DNA of 64,000 nt from Streptomyces hundungensis (GTDB taxonomy: Bacteria; Actinomycetota; Actinomycetes; Streptomycetales; Streptomycetaceae): the NCBI RefSeq assembly GCF_003627815.1, contig NZ_CP032698.1, positions 4,960,001 through 5,024,000 of the forward strand. The letters run 5' to 3'. Each line of letters starts with the position of its first letter. Position 1 is the stretch's first letter. Shown here piece by piece: positions 1 through 7,908 of this stretch. The notes under the pieces were generated by a model that saw only the letters and a program-made list of their open reading frames with translations, was not told the origin of the DNA and did no database searches. Both the position numbers and the translations under genes were made by a program.

Positions 1-257
1 CCTTCCTCGGCACCAACGGCTTCGGCGCCGACCACGGCCTCACCACCCCCGACCTCGCCGAGGCCGCCGTCAAGCGGGCCGTGATCGGCGCCGCCCGACG
101 CGTGGTGCTGCTCGCCGACTCCGCCAAACACGGCCAGGAACACTTCGCCCGCTTCGGAGACCTCGCCGACATCGACCTCCTCATCACCGACCGGGGGCTC
201 GCCCCCGACAGCGTCGCCGCCATCGAGGCCGCCGGTACGGACGTGATCACCGTATGA
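1..257 (+). CDS. fruR: DeoR-family transcriptional regulator, C-terminal part (probable FruR)
   Basis: This is the last ~84 codons of a gene that begins before the window. The translation (starting FLGTNGFGADHG, then DSAKHGQEHFARF and LLITDRGL) is typical of the phosphosugar-sensing C-terminal domain of DeoR regulators; the DNA-binding N-terminus is not visible. The stop overlaps the fruK start (ATGA), so the three genes are probably co-transcribed. In actinobacteria a DeoR regulator next to fruK-fruA represses the operon and responds to fructose phosphate; that role is inferred from position. Confidence 0.85.
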   Translation, partial: FLGTNGFGADHGLTTPDLAEAAVKRAVIGAARRVVLLADSAKHGQEHFARFGDLADIDLLITDRGLAPDSVAAIEAAGTDVITV

Positions 258-1204
258 ACATCCTCACCGTCACCCCCAACCCCAGCCTGGACCGCACCTA
301 TGAGGTCCCTGACCTCGCCCGGGGCGAGGTGCTGCGCGCCACCGGCGAGCGCGTCGACCCCGGCGGCAAGGGCGTCAACGTCTCCCGCGCCGTCGCCGCC
401 GCCGGACACCACACCGTCGCCGTCATGCCGCTCGGCGGCGCCCCCGGCGCGCTGGTCGCCGAACTCCTCGCCGGGCAGGGCATCGACGTCGCCCCCGTGC
501 CCGTCGCCGGGCCCACCCGCTCCAACATCGCGGTCGCCGAACCCGACGGCACCTTGACGAAGATCAACGCGCCGGGCCCCCAACTGAGCGCCGCCGAAAG
601 CGAGTTGCTGCTCGACACGGTCACCGAGCACTCGGGGCGGGCCGACTGGATCGCCTGCTGCGGCAGCCTCCCGCGCGGTCTGACCCCCCAGTGGTACGCC
701 GACCTCGTCGCCCGCGCCCACGCCGCCGGAGCCAAGGTCGCCCTCGACACCTCCGGGCCCTCCCTCATCGCCGCCCTGCGCGAACGCCCCGACGTGGTCA
801 AACCCAACGCCGAGGAGCTCGCCCAGGCCGTCGGCCGCCCCCTCGCCACCATCGGCGACGCCGTCAAGGCAGCTGAAGAAGTACGGGAGTTGGGGGCCGG
901 CACCGTCCTCGCCAGCCTCGGCGCCGACGGCCAGCTCCTGGTCGGCGCATCCGGCACCTACTTCGCCTCCGCGCCCGTCGCCCTCGTACGCAGCAACGTG
1001 GGAGCCGGCGACGCCTCGCTCGCCGGGTTCCTCGCGGCGGGCGGCGAGGGCCCCGGCGCGCTGGCCGCCGCCGTCGCCCACGGCGCCGCCGCCGTCCAGC
1101 TCCCCGGCAGCGTGATGCCGACCCCCGCCGACCTCGATCCGGCGGCGGTCACCGTCACCGACGCCGTCCCGCTGGACCGCCCCCTGACGGAACCGGCGTC
1201 ATGA
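254..1204 (+). CDS. fruK: 1-phosphofructokinase
   Basis: A PfkB-family sugar kinase of 316 residues that phosphorylates fructose-1-phosphate to fructose-1,6-bisphosphate in the cytoplasm. The N-terminus NILTVTPNPSLDRTYEV and the early DPGGKGVNVSRA segment are the substrate-binding signature of the 1-phosphofructokinase/tagatose kinase branch. The C-terminal VGAGDASLAGF carries the PfkB GAGD anion-hole and catalytic Asp. The start overlaps the upstream regulator stop by four bases and fruA follows after a short gap with its own Shine-Dalgarno, so this is the middle gene of a standard fructose operon. Length is normal for the family. Confidence 0.95.
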   Translation: MNILTVTPNPSLDRTYEVPDLARGEVLRATGERVDPGGKGVNVSRAVAAAGHHTVAVMPLGGAPGALVAELLAGQGIDVAPVPVAGPTRSNIAVAEPDGTLTKINAPGPQLSAAESELLLDTVTEHSGRADWIACCGSLPRGLTPQWYADLVARAHAAGAKVALDTSGPSLIAALRERPDVVKPNAEELAQAVGRPLATIGDAVKAAEEVRELGAGTVLASLGADGQLLVGASGTYFASAPVALVRSNVGAGDASLAGFLAAGGEGPGALAAAVAHGAAAVQLPGSVMPTPADLDPAAVTVTDAVPLDRPLTEPAS

Positions 1205-1247
1205 TTCCCGCCCCGCCCGCCCCTCACCGCCCGCGAAGGAGCCCGCG

Positions 1248-3242
1248 ATGAGCCAGATGATCAGCGCGGAACTGGTCGACCTCGCCCTCGACCTGGCCGC
1301 CGACTCCAAGGAAGCCGCCGCCCGGGTGCTCGCCCAGCGCATGGTCGCGCTCGGCCGCGTCAGCGACCTCGACGGCTTCCTCGCCGACGTCGCCGCCCGC
1401 GAGGCCCAGATGCCGACCGGCCTCGACGGCGGCATCGGCATCCCGCATTGCCGCAGCGCCCATGTCACCGAGCCGACCCTCGCCTTCGGGCGCAGCGCCA
1501 CCGGCATCGACTTCGGCGCCCCCGACGGCCCGGCCGACCTGATCTTCCTCATCGCGGCCCCCGCGGGCGCCGACGACGCCCACCTGTCGATCCTCTCCGC
1601 CCTGGCCCGCCGTCTGATGGACGAGTCCTTCACCTCGGCCCTGCGCGCCGCCACTACGGCGGACGAGGCCGCGGCCCTGATCCGGGGCGATCAGAACGCT
1701 CCCGCCCCTGACCCTGACCCCGCCCCTGACCCCCACCCCGACCCCACACCGGACCGGCCGTTGCGGATCGTGGCGGTGACGTCCTGTCCGACCGGGATCG
1801 CCCACACCTACATGGCGGCCGAGTCCCTCACACGTGCCGGGCAGGCCGAGGGCGTCGAGATCGCCGTGGAGACGCAGGGCTCGGCCGGGTTCACCCGCCT
1901 CGACGCGGCCGTCATCGCCGCCGCCGACGGCGTGATCTTCGCGCATGACGTTCCCGTACGGGACAAGGAGCGCTTCGCGGGAAAGCCCACCGTGGACGTC
2001 GGCGTCAAGGCGGGCGTCAACCGGCCGGCCGAGCTGATCGCCGAGGTCCGCGACAAGGCGGCACGCGGCGAGATCACCGAAGCCGGCGCCAGGCCGTCCC
2101 CGGTGGAGGCGGGCGGCGAAGCCGGCGAGGGATACGGCACCAAGCTGCGCAAGTGGCTGATGTCGGGCGTCAGTTACATGGTTCCCTTCGTCGCGGCCGG
2201 TGGTCTGCTCATCGCGCTGGGCTTCGCCGTCGGCGGCTACAAGGTCAGCGAAGCGCCCTCCGTCATGAACCACTTCCTGTGGACGGACTCGATGAGCTGG
2301 GCGGCGCTCCTGTTCCAGGTCGGCCAGATCGCTTTCGCGTTCCTCGTCCCGGTCCTGGCCGGGTACATCGCCTACGGAATGGCCGACCGGCCGGGTCTGG
2401 TGCCCGGCTTCGTGGGCGGCGCGATCGCCCTCGACATCAAGGCGGGCTTCCTCGGTGGTCTCGCGGCCGGACTGATCGCGGGCGCGGTGGTCATGGCGAT
2501 CCAGAAGGTGCGCATCCCGGCGCCGCTGCGCGGCATCATGCCGGTGGTGGTGATCCCGCTGGTCTCCTCGGCGATCGTCGGCTTCCTGATGTTCCTGGTG
2601 ATAGGCGAGCCGATCGCCAAACTCCAGTCCGCGCTGACCAGTTGGCTCGGCGGACTCGGCGGTGCGAACGCGATCACCCTCGGCGTGATCCTCGGCCTGA
2701 TGATGTGCTTCGACCTGGGCGGCCCGCTCAACAAGGTCGCCTACGCCTTCGCGGTGGGCGGCCTCTCCGACAACGCGACCAGCGCCGACGGCAGCTTCAA
2801 GGTGATGGCGGCCGTGATGGCCGCGGGCATGGTGCCGCCGCTCGCGATGGCCCTCGCCACGACCGTACGGGGCCGTCTGTTCACGCCCGCCGAACGCGAG
2901 AACGGCAAGGCGGCGTGGGTGCTGGGCGCGTCCTTCGTCACCGAGGGCGCCATCCCCTTCGCCGCGGCCGACCCGCTGCGGGTCATCCCCTCCGCGATGG
3001 CGGGCGGCGCCGTCACCGGCGCCCTGTCGATGGCCTTCGGCTGCACGCTGCGGGCCCCGCACGGCGGCGTCTTCGTGGTCCCGCTGATCGGGCACGCCTT
3101 CCTGTATCTGCTGGCCATCGCGGCCGGGACGGCGGTCAGCGCCGGCCTGGTGGTGCTGCTCAAGGGCCTGCGCGGGGCCGGACCCGAACGGGAGGGCGCA
3201 CCGGGCGACCCGGCCGAACCGAAGGTGGCGGTCGCCGCCTGA
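1248..3242 (+). CDS. fruA: PTS fructose transporter, fused EIIA-EIIB-EIIC
   Basis: A 664-residue fused fructose permease that imports fructose and phosphorylates it to fructose-1-phosphate. Residues ~1-150 are a fructose-type EIIA with the phospho-accepting His in GIGIPHC (about H67). A Pro/Asp linker (~152-170) follows, then EIIB with its phospho-Cys in VAVTSCPTGIAH (about C180). From ~305 to the end is the hydrophobic EIIC channel. The start is fixed by GAAGGAG upstream of the ATG. The product feeds FruK in the preceding gene. The gene is followed by short repeats and a strong hairpin, which closes the operon. Confidence 0.95.
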   Translation: MSQMISAELVDLALDLAADSKEAAARVLAQRMVALGRVSDLDGFLADVAAREAQMPTGLDGGIGIPHCRSAHVTEPTLAFGRSATGIDFGAPDGPADLIFLIAAPAGADDAHLSILSALARRLMDESFTSALRAATTADEAAALIRGDQNAPAPDPDPAPDPHPDPTPDRPLRIVAVTSCPTGIAHTYMAAESLTRAGQAEGVEIAVETQGSAGFTRLDAAVIAAADGVIFAHDVPVRDKERFAGKPTVDVGVKAGVNRPAELIAEVRDKAARGEITEAGARPSPVEAGGEAGEGYGTKLRKWLMSGVSYMVPFVAAGGLLIALGFAVGGYKVSEAPSVMNHFLWTDSMSWAALLFQVGQIAFAFLVPVLAGYIAYGMADRPGLVPGFVGGAIALDIKAGFLGGLAAGLIAGAVVMAIQKVRIPAPLRGIMPVVVIPLVSSAIVGFLMFLVIGEPIAKLQSALTSWLGGLGGANAITLGVILGLMMCFDLGGPLNKVAYAFAVGGLSDNATSADGSFKVMAAVMAAGMVPPLAMALATTVRGRLFTPAERENGKAAWVLGASFVTEGAIPFAAADPLRVIPSAMAGGAVTGALSMAFGCTLRAPHGGVFVVPLIGHAFLYLLAIAAGTAVSAGLVVLLKGLRGAGPEREGAPGDPAEPKVAVAA

Positions 3243-3255
3243 GCATCCGCGGCAC

Positions 3256-3327
3256 GCACGACGCCCGGCCCCGTCGGACCCACGACGCCCGGCCCCGTCG
3301 GACCCACGACGCCCGGCCCCCTGGGGG
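3256..3327. repeat. Three 24-bp tandem repeats after fruA
   Basis: Three consecutive 24-bp units, each built on CACGACGCCCGGCCCC; the first two continue with GTCGGAC and the third runs into the terminator stem. The left arm of the terminator is therefore itself a repeat copy. Confidence 0.8.
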
Positions 3328-3340
3328 AGCCGGGCGTCTT
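3308..3340 (+). terminator. Intrinsic terminator of the fructose operon
   Basis: A perfect 10-bp stem, GACGCCCGGC (3308-3317) and GCCGGGCGTC (3329-3338), with an 11-base loop, 66 bp after the fruA stop. There is no long U-tract, which is normal for Streptomyces. Confidence 0.75.
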
Positions 3341-3429
3341 CGGCCGTCATGACGTGACATGTACCACTTGAGGACCAAAGTCCCTTCAGCCCCTGCCGCA
3401 AGTCCCGGCCGGTGTTGTCTACTGGGCGC

Positions 3430-3684
3430 GTGGCTCAGAACATCACGATCATTCAGCAGATAGGCCTTTCCGTCCTCGCTGCGGCGAGTGTCGCCTGGGT
3501 CGTCGGACTGGTCCGCATCATGCGCCGGGAGCGCGCCGACCGGGCGGCATGGCACTCGACGCGTCCCCTGCGGGCGGTGGGCCGCCAGAGCGGTCCGCCC
3601 GCCCGGGAAGCGGTGGCCCTCACCGAGGCCGAACAGGACGCCTTCGCGGGCCTGATGCGCCAGCTCGATCCGCGCAGCTCCTGA
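3430..3684 (+). CDS. Small membrane-anchored hypothetical protein
   Basis: About 84 residues. Residues ~8-28 (IGLSVLAAASVAWVVGLVRI) form one transmembrane helix, followed by a basic RRERADRA segment and a short soluble tail, so it is probably a single-pass inner membrane protein with a cytoplasmic tail. I chose GTG 3430 (MAQNITIIQQ); a GTG at 3412 in the same frame would add six residues. No recognised domain and no function assigned. It stands alone after the fru operon terminator and converges on the DUF6227 gene. Confidence 0.6.
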   Translation: MAQNITIIQQIGLSVLAAASVAWVVGLVRIMRRERADRAAWHSTRPLRAVGRQSGPPAREAVALTEAEQDAFAGLMRQLDPRSS

Positions 3685-3697
3685 CCGTCCGCCGGCC

Positions 3698-4705
3698 TCA
3701 ACTCACGTGTGCGCGGCGCTCCATGGCGGTCCGCGCGGCATGCTCGGTCGCGTACACCTCGCACATGTGACGGCCGTCCGGGGTCGCCGTGTGCTCGACC
3801 TCCCACAGGCTCAGCCCGCTGCCGTCGAGCAGCAGGAACGCGTGCTCGTACAGCGTGAACGCCGCCTCGCGGCCCGCCGTGCGGCAGTGGCGGCCGAAGG
3901 CCTGGGTGATCCGGTGCGTGTCCGCCGCCCGCAGCCGCAGCGCGGTGTCCGGGCCGGGCCGGTCCGGGTTCTCGGCGCGGCGCAGCAGCCGGCGCGCGTG
4001 GTCCGCCGAGTCGGCGGGGGCGTACGGACGGGTGTGGCCGGCCGGGATGGTGGTGCGGTCCGGCGCGACGACGGCGTCGGGCCCGAGCCCCGCCTCCCAG
4101 CACTCCTCCGGACCCGGCAGGCCCGCGAGGTCCCGCGCGTCCGCCGGCCCCTGCGCATCCGTAGGCCTGAGCGCGTCCGCCGACCCGAGCGCGTCCGCGG
4201 ACCCGAGTGCGTCCGCGGACCCGAGCGCGCTCTGCTCCGGGTGCGGGATAGGGGTGTAGGTGCCGATCCAGGAGGAGTCCAACTCCCGCTCCAGCGACTC
4301 CAGTTCGTCTTCGGCGTCGTGGGCCGGGTCGTACGGCAGCACCCTGCGGCGCAGCCGGACCGCGGCCAGGCGGACGTCTTCCTCGGCGGCGTACACCTCG
4401 TGCGCGTACTGGCGGCCGTCGTGGTGGGCCAGCTCCCACAGCGTGACGGTGGTGCCGTCCAGGAGGAGGTAGCAGTGCCGGTACGTCTCGCGGCTCAGCC
4501 GGTGGCCGCCGGGTCCCGCCGCCGAGGTGTGCAGCGAGGAGTGGAGCGAGGTGGTGTGGGCCATCGCCAGGTCGAGACGCTCGACGAATTCGTCCGGCAG
4601 GTCGAAGGAGTTCAGGGCCCGCCCCAGCAGGGCGGCCAGCTGATCCTGGGCCGATTCGTCGCCGGGGCCGCGCTCGCCGTCGAGCGGGTGGGGCACATGG
4701 AGCAC
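3698..4705 (-). CDS. DUF6227-family protein
   Basis: A 335-residue soluble protein of a Streptomyces family of unknown function. It contains two related modules, each ending in a Trp-Glu-rich strand: LLDGTTVTLWELAHHDG...HEVYA and LLDGSGLSLWEVEHTATPDG...CEVYA, so the protein looks like an internal duplication. SADHARRLLRRAENPDRPG is also characteristic. The GTG start at 4705 is preceded by CAGGAGAAG at good spacing; the frame is open further upstream but without a comparable signal. Between the modules lies an ALGSAD x3 tandem repeat encoded by near-identical DNA (~4163-4222). Family assignment is from memory of the conserved blocks. Confidence 0.7.
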   Translation of the reverse strand: MLHVPHPLDGERGPGDESAQDQLAALLGRALNSFDLPDEFVERLDLAMAHTTSLHSSLHTSAAGPGGHRLSRETYRHCYLLLDGTTVTLWELAHHDGRQYAHEVYAAEEDVRLAAVRLRRRVLPYDPAHDAEDELESLERELDSSWIGTYTPIPHPEQSALGSADALGSADALGSADALRPTDAQGPADARDLAGLPGPEECWEAGLGPDAVVAPDRTTIPAGHTRPYAPADSADHARRLLRRAENPDRPGPDTALRLRAADTHRITQAFGRHCRTAGREAAFTLYEHAFLLLDGSGLSLWEVEHTATPDGRHMCEVYATEHAARTAMERRAHVS

Positions 4706-4799
4706 CAAGGCTTCTCCTGGCCGTCGCTGTTGGTCACGTAGAAGGTGCTCAACGTAGCCCCTGAGGGCGGATAGCGCAGCGGGCATGGCCGAAACTTTT

Positions 4800-4832
4800 C
4801 CGGCCGGCACCCACCTTTGGGTTACCGGCCGG
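4800..4832 (-). terminator. Hairpin downstream of the L,D-transpeptidase gene
   Basis: Arms CCGGCCGG (4800-4807) and CCGGCCGG (4825-4832) with an inner CCCA/TGGG pairing around a CCTT loop. On the minus strand it is followed by GAAAAGTTTC. It lies 28 bp past the stop of the gene ending at 4861. Confidence 0.6.
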
Positions 4833-4860
4833 TCAAGTCCCTTGGCGGGAAGGGGAGTTG

Positions 4861-6171
4861 TCAGGAGGAGGCGGCCGCCGTCCACTGGGACCACGGCATG
4901 TTCCAGCCGTTGAGCCCGTTGTCGGGGGCGATGGGCTTGTCCGGCGAGTTCTTCACGACGACGACGTCACCGATGAGGCTGTGGTCGAACATCCACTTGG
5001 CCGGAGTGTCGCCACCGGCGCCCTGGACGTCCTTCATGCCGACGCAGCCGTGGCTGGTGCCGTCGTTGCCGAACGGGTCACCCTTGTACCAGTAGTTGCC
5101 GTGCATGAAGGTGCCCGAGGTGGAAAGACGCATCGCGTGCGGCACGTCCTTGATGTCGTACTCGCCGCCGAAGCCCACGCTGTCACCGTTCATACGGGTC
5201 TGCGTGAACTTCTCCGAGATCACCATCTGCCCGTTGTAGGTGGGGTGTTCGGCGCTGCCGGTCGAGACGGGGATCGTCTTGATGGTCTTGCCGTCCTGCT
5301 GGACGGTCATCTTCTGCGTGTTGACGTCGACGGTGGAGACCTGGTTGCGGCCGATGGTGAAGGTGACCTCCTTCGACTGCACGCCGTAGATGCCCTTGGC
5401 GCCCTCCACCTTGTCCAGGTCGATCTTCATCGTGACCTTGGAGCCGGCCTTCCAGTACTGCTCGGGCCGGAAGTCCAGCCGGGTGGAGTTGAACCAGTGC
5501 CCCACGACCTGCTGACCGCTGCTGCTGGTCACCGTGATGTGGGACAGGACGTCCTTCTTGTTGGTGATCGCCTTGTTGAAGGTGAAGGACACCGGCATGC
5601 CCACGCCGACCGTGGCGCCGTTGTCGGGCGTGTAGGTGCCGATGAAGCTGTCCTTGGCAGAGACGGTCGTGAACTGCGCGTTCTCCGTCGCGGCCCGGCC
5701 CTTGTCGTCCTTGCCGTTCGCGGTGATCTTGTACTGGGTGCCGCGCTCGACCTTGCCGGTCGGCTTCCAGGAGAGTCCGTCGGCGGCGAGCGCGCCGGGT
5801 ACGGCCTTGCCGCCCTGGGCCTCGGTCATCGTCACGTCGGACAGCTTGCCGCCCTCCGCCTTGACGTTGACGTCGTTGATGGAGGCGTTGGTGGAGCCGT
5901 CCTTCGCCGAGATGGTGATCTTCAGCGTGGAGGCGTCCTTGGCGGCCGAAGCGTCCGAGTTCGCGCTGTCCTTGCCGTCCTTGCCGTCGTCGTTGGCCTT
6001 GGCGTCGCCGCCGCACGCGGTCAGCGCGAGCGCGCCGACCAGGAGCCCGGCCACCCCCGCGACCACGCGGACGCGACGACGGGCCAACGGACGCGCGGGG
6101 CGCGGGGTGCTGCTGAACTGCTGAGGCTGCGCTGCGTTGTCCGACGCCGGCGGTGTCACGGGCTGCTCCAT
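4861..6171 (-). CDS. L,D-transpeptidase lipoprotein with Ig-like domains
   Basis: A 436-residue exported lipoprotein that should form 3-3 cross-links in peptidoglycan. After a ~30-residue basic N-terminus comes a hydrophobic stretch (VVAGVAGLLVGALAL) ending in the lipobox LTACGG, so it should be lipidated and held on the outer face of the membrane. Two Ig-like segments follow, the second with SFIGTYTPDNGATVGVGMPVSF. The YkuD catalytic domain is at the C-terminus: H357 in FMHGNYW and catalytic C376 in SHGCVGM; the usual residue after SHGCV is Arg, here Gly, as in many actinobacterial Ldts. Length and order match Mycobacterium LdtMt2-type enzymes. Confidence 0.92.
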   Translation of the reverse strand: MEQPVTPPASDNAAQPQQFSSTPRPARPLARRRVRVVAGVAGLLVGALALTACGGDAKANDDGKDGKDSANSDASAAKDASTLKITISAKDGSTNASINDVNVKAEGGKLSDVTMTEAQGGKAVPGALAADGLSWKPTGKVERGTQYKITANGKDDKGRAATENAQFTTVSAKDSFIGTYTPDNGATVGVGMPVSFTFNKAITNKKDVLSHITVTSSSGQQVVGHWFNSTRLDFRPEQYWKAGSKVTMKIDLDKVEGAKGIYGVQSKEVTFTIGRNQVSTVDVNTQKMTVQQDGKTIKTIPVSTGSAEHPTYNGQMVISEKFTQTRMNGDSVGFGGEYDIKDVPHAMRLSTSGTFMHGNYWYKGDPFGNDGTSHGCVGMKDVQGAGGDTPAKWMFDHSLIGDVVVVKNSPDKPIAPDNGLNGWNMPWSQWTAAASS

Positions 6172-6249
6172 GTCTGCACGATGTACTGCGAGTCAAATCC
6201 AGTACGGGCATAGAGAACCCGGAGGGGGTACCTGGTTGCGGGTTCTGTT

Positions 6250-6265
6250 TGTGATGGCGATCACA
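6250..6265. promoter_or_regulatory. Crp-like palindrome upstream of the L,D-transpeptidase gene
   Basis: TGTGATGGCGATCACA is a perfect inverted repeat (TGTGAT-N4-ATCACA) matching the TGTGA-N6-TCACA form bound by Crp-family proteins. It is 79-94 bp upstream of the minus-strand start at 6171, in a noncoding gap. Streptomyces Crp recognises GTG-N6-CAC; binding here is inference. Confidence 0.45.
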
Positions 6266-6283
6266 TGCCGTCCTGATGCGCCC

Positions 6284-6427
6284 TCAACTCCCGTACAGAT
6301 CCCTATAAGAGGGGAATGTCCCCCCGACCCCGTCGATGCTTTCGGCGGCCCGCACGCCCTTGACGATCGCCCGCGCGACGACGTCCGCCCCGGCGGCCAG
6401 GATGTGGTTCAACTCCTCGGGGGCATG
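6284..6427 (-). pseudogene. Out-of-frame C-terminal tail of the P1-family peptidase
   Basis: Reading on from the peptidase gene but in another frame gives 47 residues beginning HAPEELNHILAAG and ending SYRDLYGS, then a stop. This is the normal C-terminus of S58/P1 peptidases (…GADVVARAIVKGV…). The frames would join if a G-run at 6427-6431 had one more base. It may be a genuine frameshift or a sequencing error. Confidence 0.75.
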
Positions 6428-7374
6428 GGGGAGGAGGGGAAGGAGTCGGAGTCGGCAGGGGTGTGGGAGCCGGTGGCCAGGGCGAAGATCGTGTCCCCGT
6501 CGTGCATCAGATGGGCGGGCCGGATCGCCCGGGCCAGCCCGTCGTGCGAGGTGCCGGCGAGCTTCTGCGCCTGGGATCGGGTGAGCCGGGCGTCGGTGGC
6601 GACGACGGCGAGCGTCGTGTTGAGCGGCGGCAACCCCATACGCTCACGGACCCGGGCGAGGCGTTCCTGGGCGGCCAAGTGCACGGCGGGAGACGGGGGT
6701 TGGGGCGCGGCGAAGCCCTCGCCGCGCCCTCCGTACGGGCTGTGCTCCCCGTACTGGCCGTACTGGTCATACTGGCCGTACTCGCCGTACAGCACCCCGT
6801 TGCTCGGGTCGATCGCTGAGCCGACGGCGTTGACGACGACCAGCGCCGCCACGGTCACCCCCGACGCGAGGCGGACGCTCGCCGTGCCCACCCCGCCCTT
6901 GACGCCGCCGACGACGGCGCCCGTCCCGGCCCCCGCGTTGCCCTCGGCGAACTCGGTCCCGGCCGCCTCGACGGCCGCCCGGCCCACCGCGGCGTCCGGC
7001 CTGGCCCGCCAGTCGCCGCCGCGGCCCAGATCGAACAGGCAGGCCGCGGGTACGACCGGGACCACCTGATACGGCTCGGGCCCCACCCGTACGCCGCGCC
7101 CCTGCTCCTCCAGCCAGGCCATCACCCCGGATGCGGCGTCGAGCCCGTACGCGCTGCCGCCGGTCAGGACGATGGCGTCGATCCGCTCGACGACGTTCTT
7201 GGGGTCGAGGGCGTCGGTCTCCCGGGTGCCGGGGCCACCCCCGCGCACCTCGACGGCGGCGACCGCGCCGCCGGGCGGGGCGAGCACGACGGTGGTGCCG
7301 CTCAGGGCGTGTCGGCCGGGGGTGGTGGCGTGGCCCACGCGGAGGCCGGGGATGTCGGTGAGGGTGTTGTCCAT
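6409..7374 (-). CDS. P1 family (S58, DmpA-like) peptidase, C-terminally frameshifted
   Basis: The open frame gives 321 residues starting MDNTLTDIPGLRVGHAT, the standard N-terminus of P1 peptidases, which are self-cleaving N-terminal-nucleophile aminopeptidases. LTGGSAYGLDAASGVM is a conserved family block. The segment GNAGAGTGAVVGGVKGGVGTAS resembles the region before the cleavage site. An unusual Tyr/Gly/Gln-rich insert (YGEYGQYDQYGQYGEHSPYGG) sits before the mid-C-terminal domain. The frame ends early with SSPMPPRS; the expected last ~47 residues lie in another frame just downstream. The protein may still fold, but the last helix would be lost. Confidence 0.85.
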   Translation of the reverse strand: MDNTLTDIPGLRVGHATTPGRHALSGTTVVLAPPGGAVAAVEVRGGGPGTRETDALDPKNVVERIDAIVLTGGSAYGLDAASGVMAWLEEQGRGVRVGPEPYQVVPVVPAACLFDLGRGGDWRARPDAAVGRAAVEAAGTEFAEGNAGAGTGAVVGGVKGGVGTASVRLASGVTVAALVVVNAVGSAIDPSNGVLYGEYGQYDQYGQYGEHSPYGGRGEGFAAPQPPSPAVHLAAQERLARVRERMGLPPLNTTLAVVATDARLTRSQAQKLAGTSHDGLARAIRPAHLMHDGDTIFALATGSHTPADSDSFPSSPMPPRS

Positions 7375-7440
7375 GGCCGAATGCGTACCACCTCCGGTGC
7401 GGGCACGGTCCCAATGCCGGCCAGCCCCGACCCCCTAATT

Positions 7441-7689
7441 GCGCAGTTCCCCGCGCCCCCAACCCCCCTTTCGCCCGCGGACCGTGCGTGGCTGGTCGCG
7501 CAGTTCCCCGCGCCCCTAACCCCTCTCGAATCTGCGGACCGTGCCCGCGTCTCGCGCAGTTCCTCGCGCCCCTGAAACCCGTTTTCGGCTGCGGGCCGTG
7601 CGTGGCTGGTCGCGCAGTTCCCCGCGCCCCCAAAACCTGCTGTCGACCGCGGACCGTGCGTGGCTGGTCGCGCAGTTCCCCGCGCCCCT
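7441..7689. repeat. Five tandem copies of the GCGCAGTTCC repeat (~57 bp period)
   Basis: The 20-mer GCGCAGTTCCCCGCGCCCCT or a one-base variant occurs at 7441, 7498, 7554, 7612 and 7670, spaced 56-58 bp, with GCGGACCGTGCGTGGCTGGTC between copies. No reading frame is supported through it. The same unit recurs near 41,840-42,040 (reverse) and 52,352-52,443, so it is a dispersed chromosomal repeat. It occupies the gap between the peptidase and ltrA-like genes. Confidence 0.9.
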
Positions 7690-7714
7690 TAAGTGCTCGG
7701 TGCGGGGGCACCTT

Positions 7715-7884
7715 CAGCCTGTCCGGCGATTGAGGACGAGCGCCCTTTAGGCGCGAACGGGGTCTGGGGCGGAGCCCCAGGAGGCCCGGAACCATCCAAC
7801 CCCCGTCACGGGTGGGTGGGTGGGCGAACGGGGCGGAGCCCACCGATCCCGCTGTACGGGTGGTTGGGTAGGCGCCCCAGGGCC
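7715..7884. repeat. Composite repeat: GTCCGGCGATTGAGGACGAG block plus CTGGGGC hairpin
   Basis: CAGCCTGTCCGGCGATTGAG (7715-7734) is followed by GGACGAGCGCCC, an AACGGGGTCTGG segment and the hairpin CTGGGGCGGAGCCCCAG (7764-7780), then GGGTGGGTGGG tracts. The same order occurs at the other two composite loci. The hairpin may end transcription of the minus-strand gene ending at 7909. Confidence 0.8.
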
Positions 7885-7908
7885 CCGGGATGGGCAACCC
7901 GGTAAGGG

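Noticed and set aside
1224..3401. 725-codon minus-strand open frame opposite fruA
   Set aside because: No recognised domain, Arg/Gly/Asp-rich composition typical of antisense frames; fruA is complete on the plus strand.
7441..7689. CRISPR array
   Set aside because: Repeats of ~57 bp period have conserved rather than variable spacers, and no cas genes are present.
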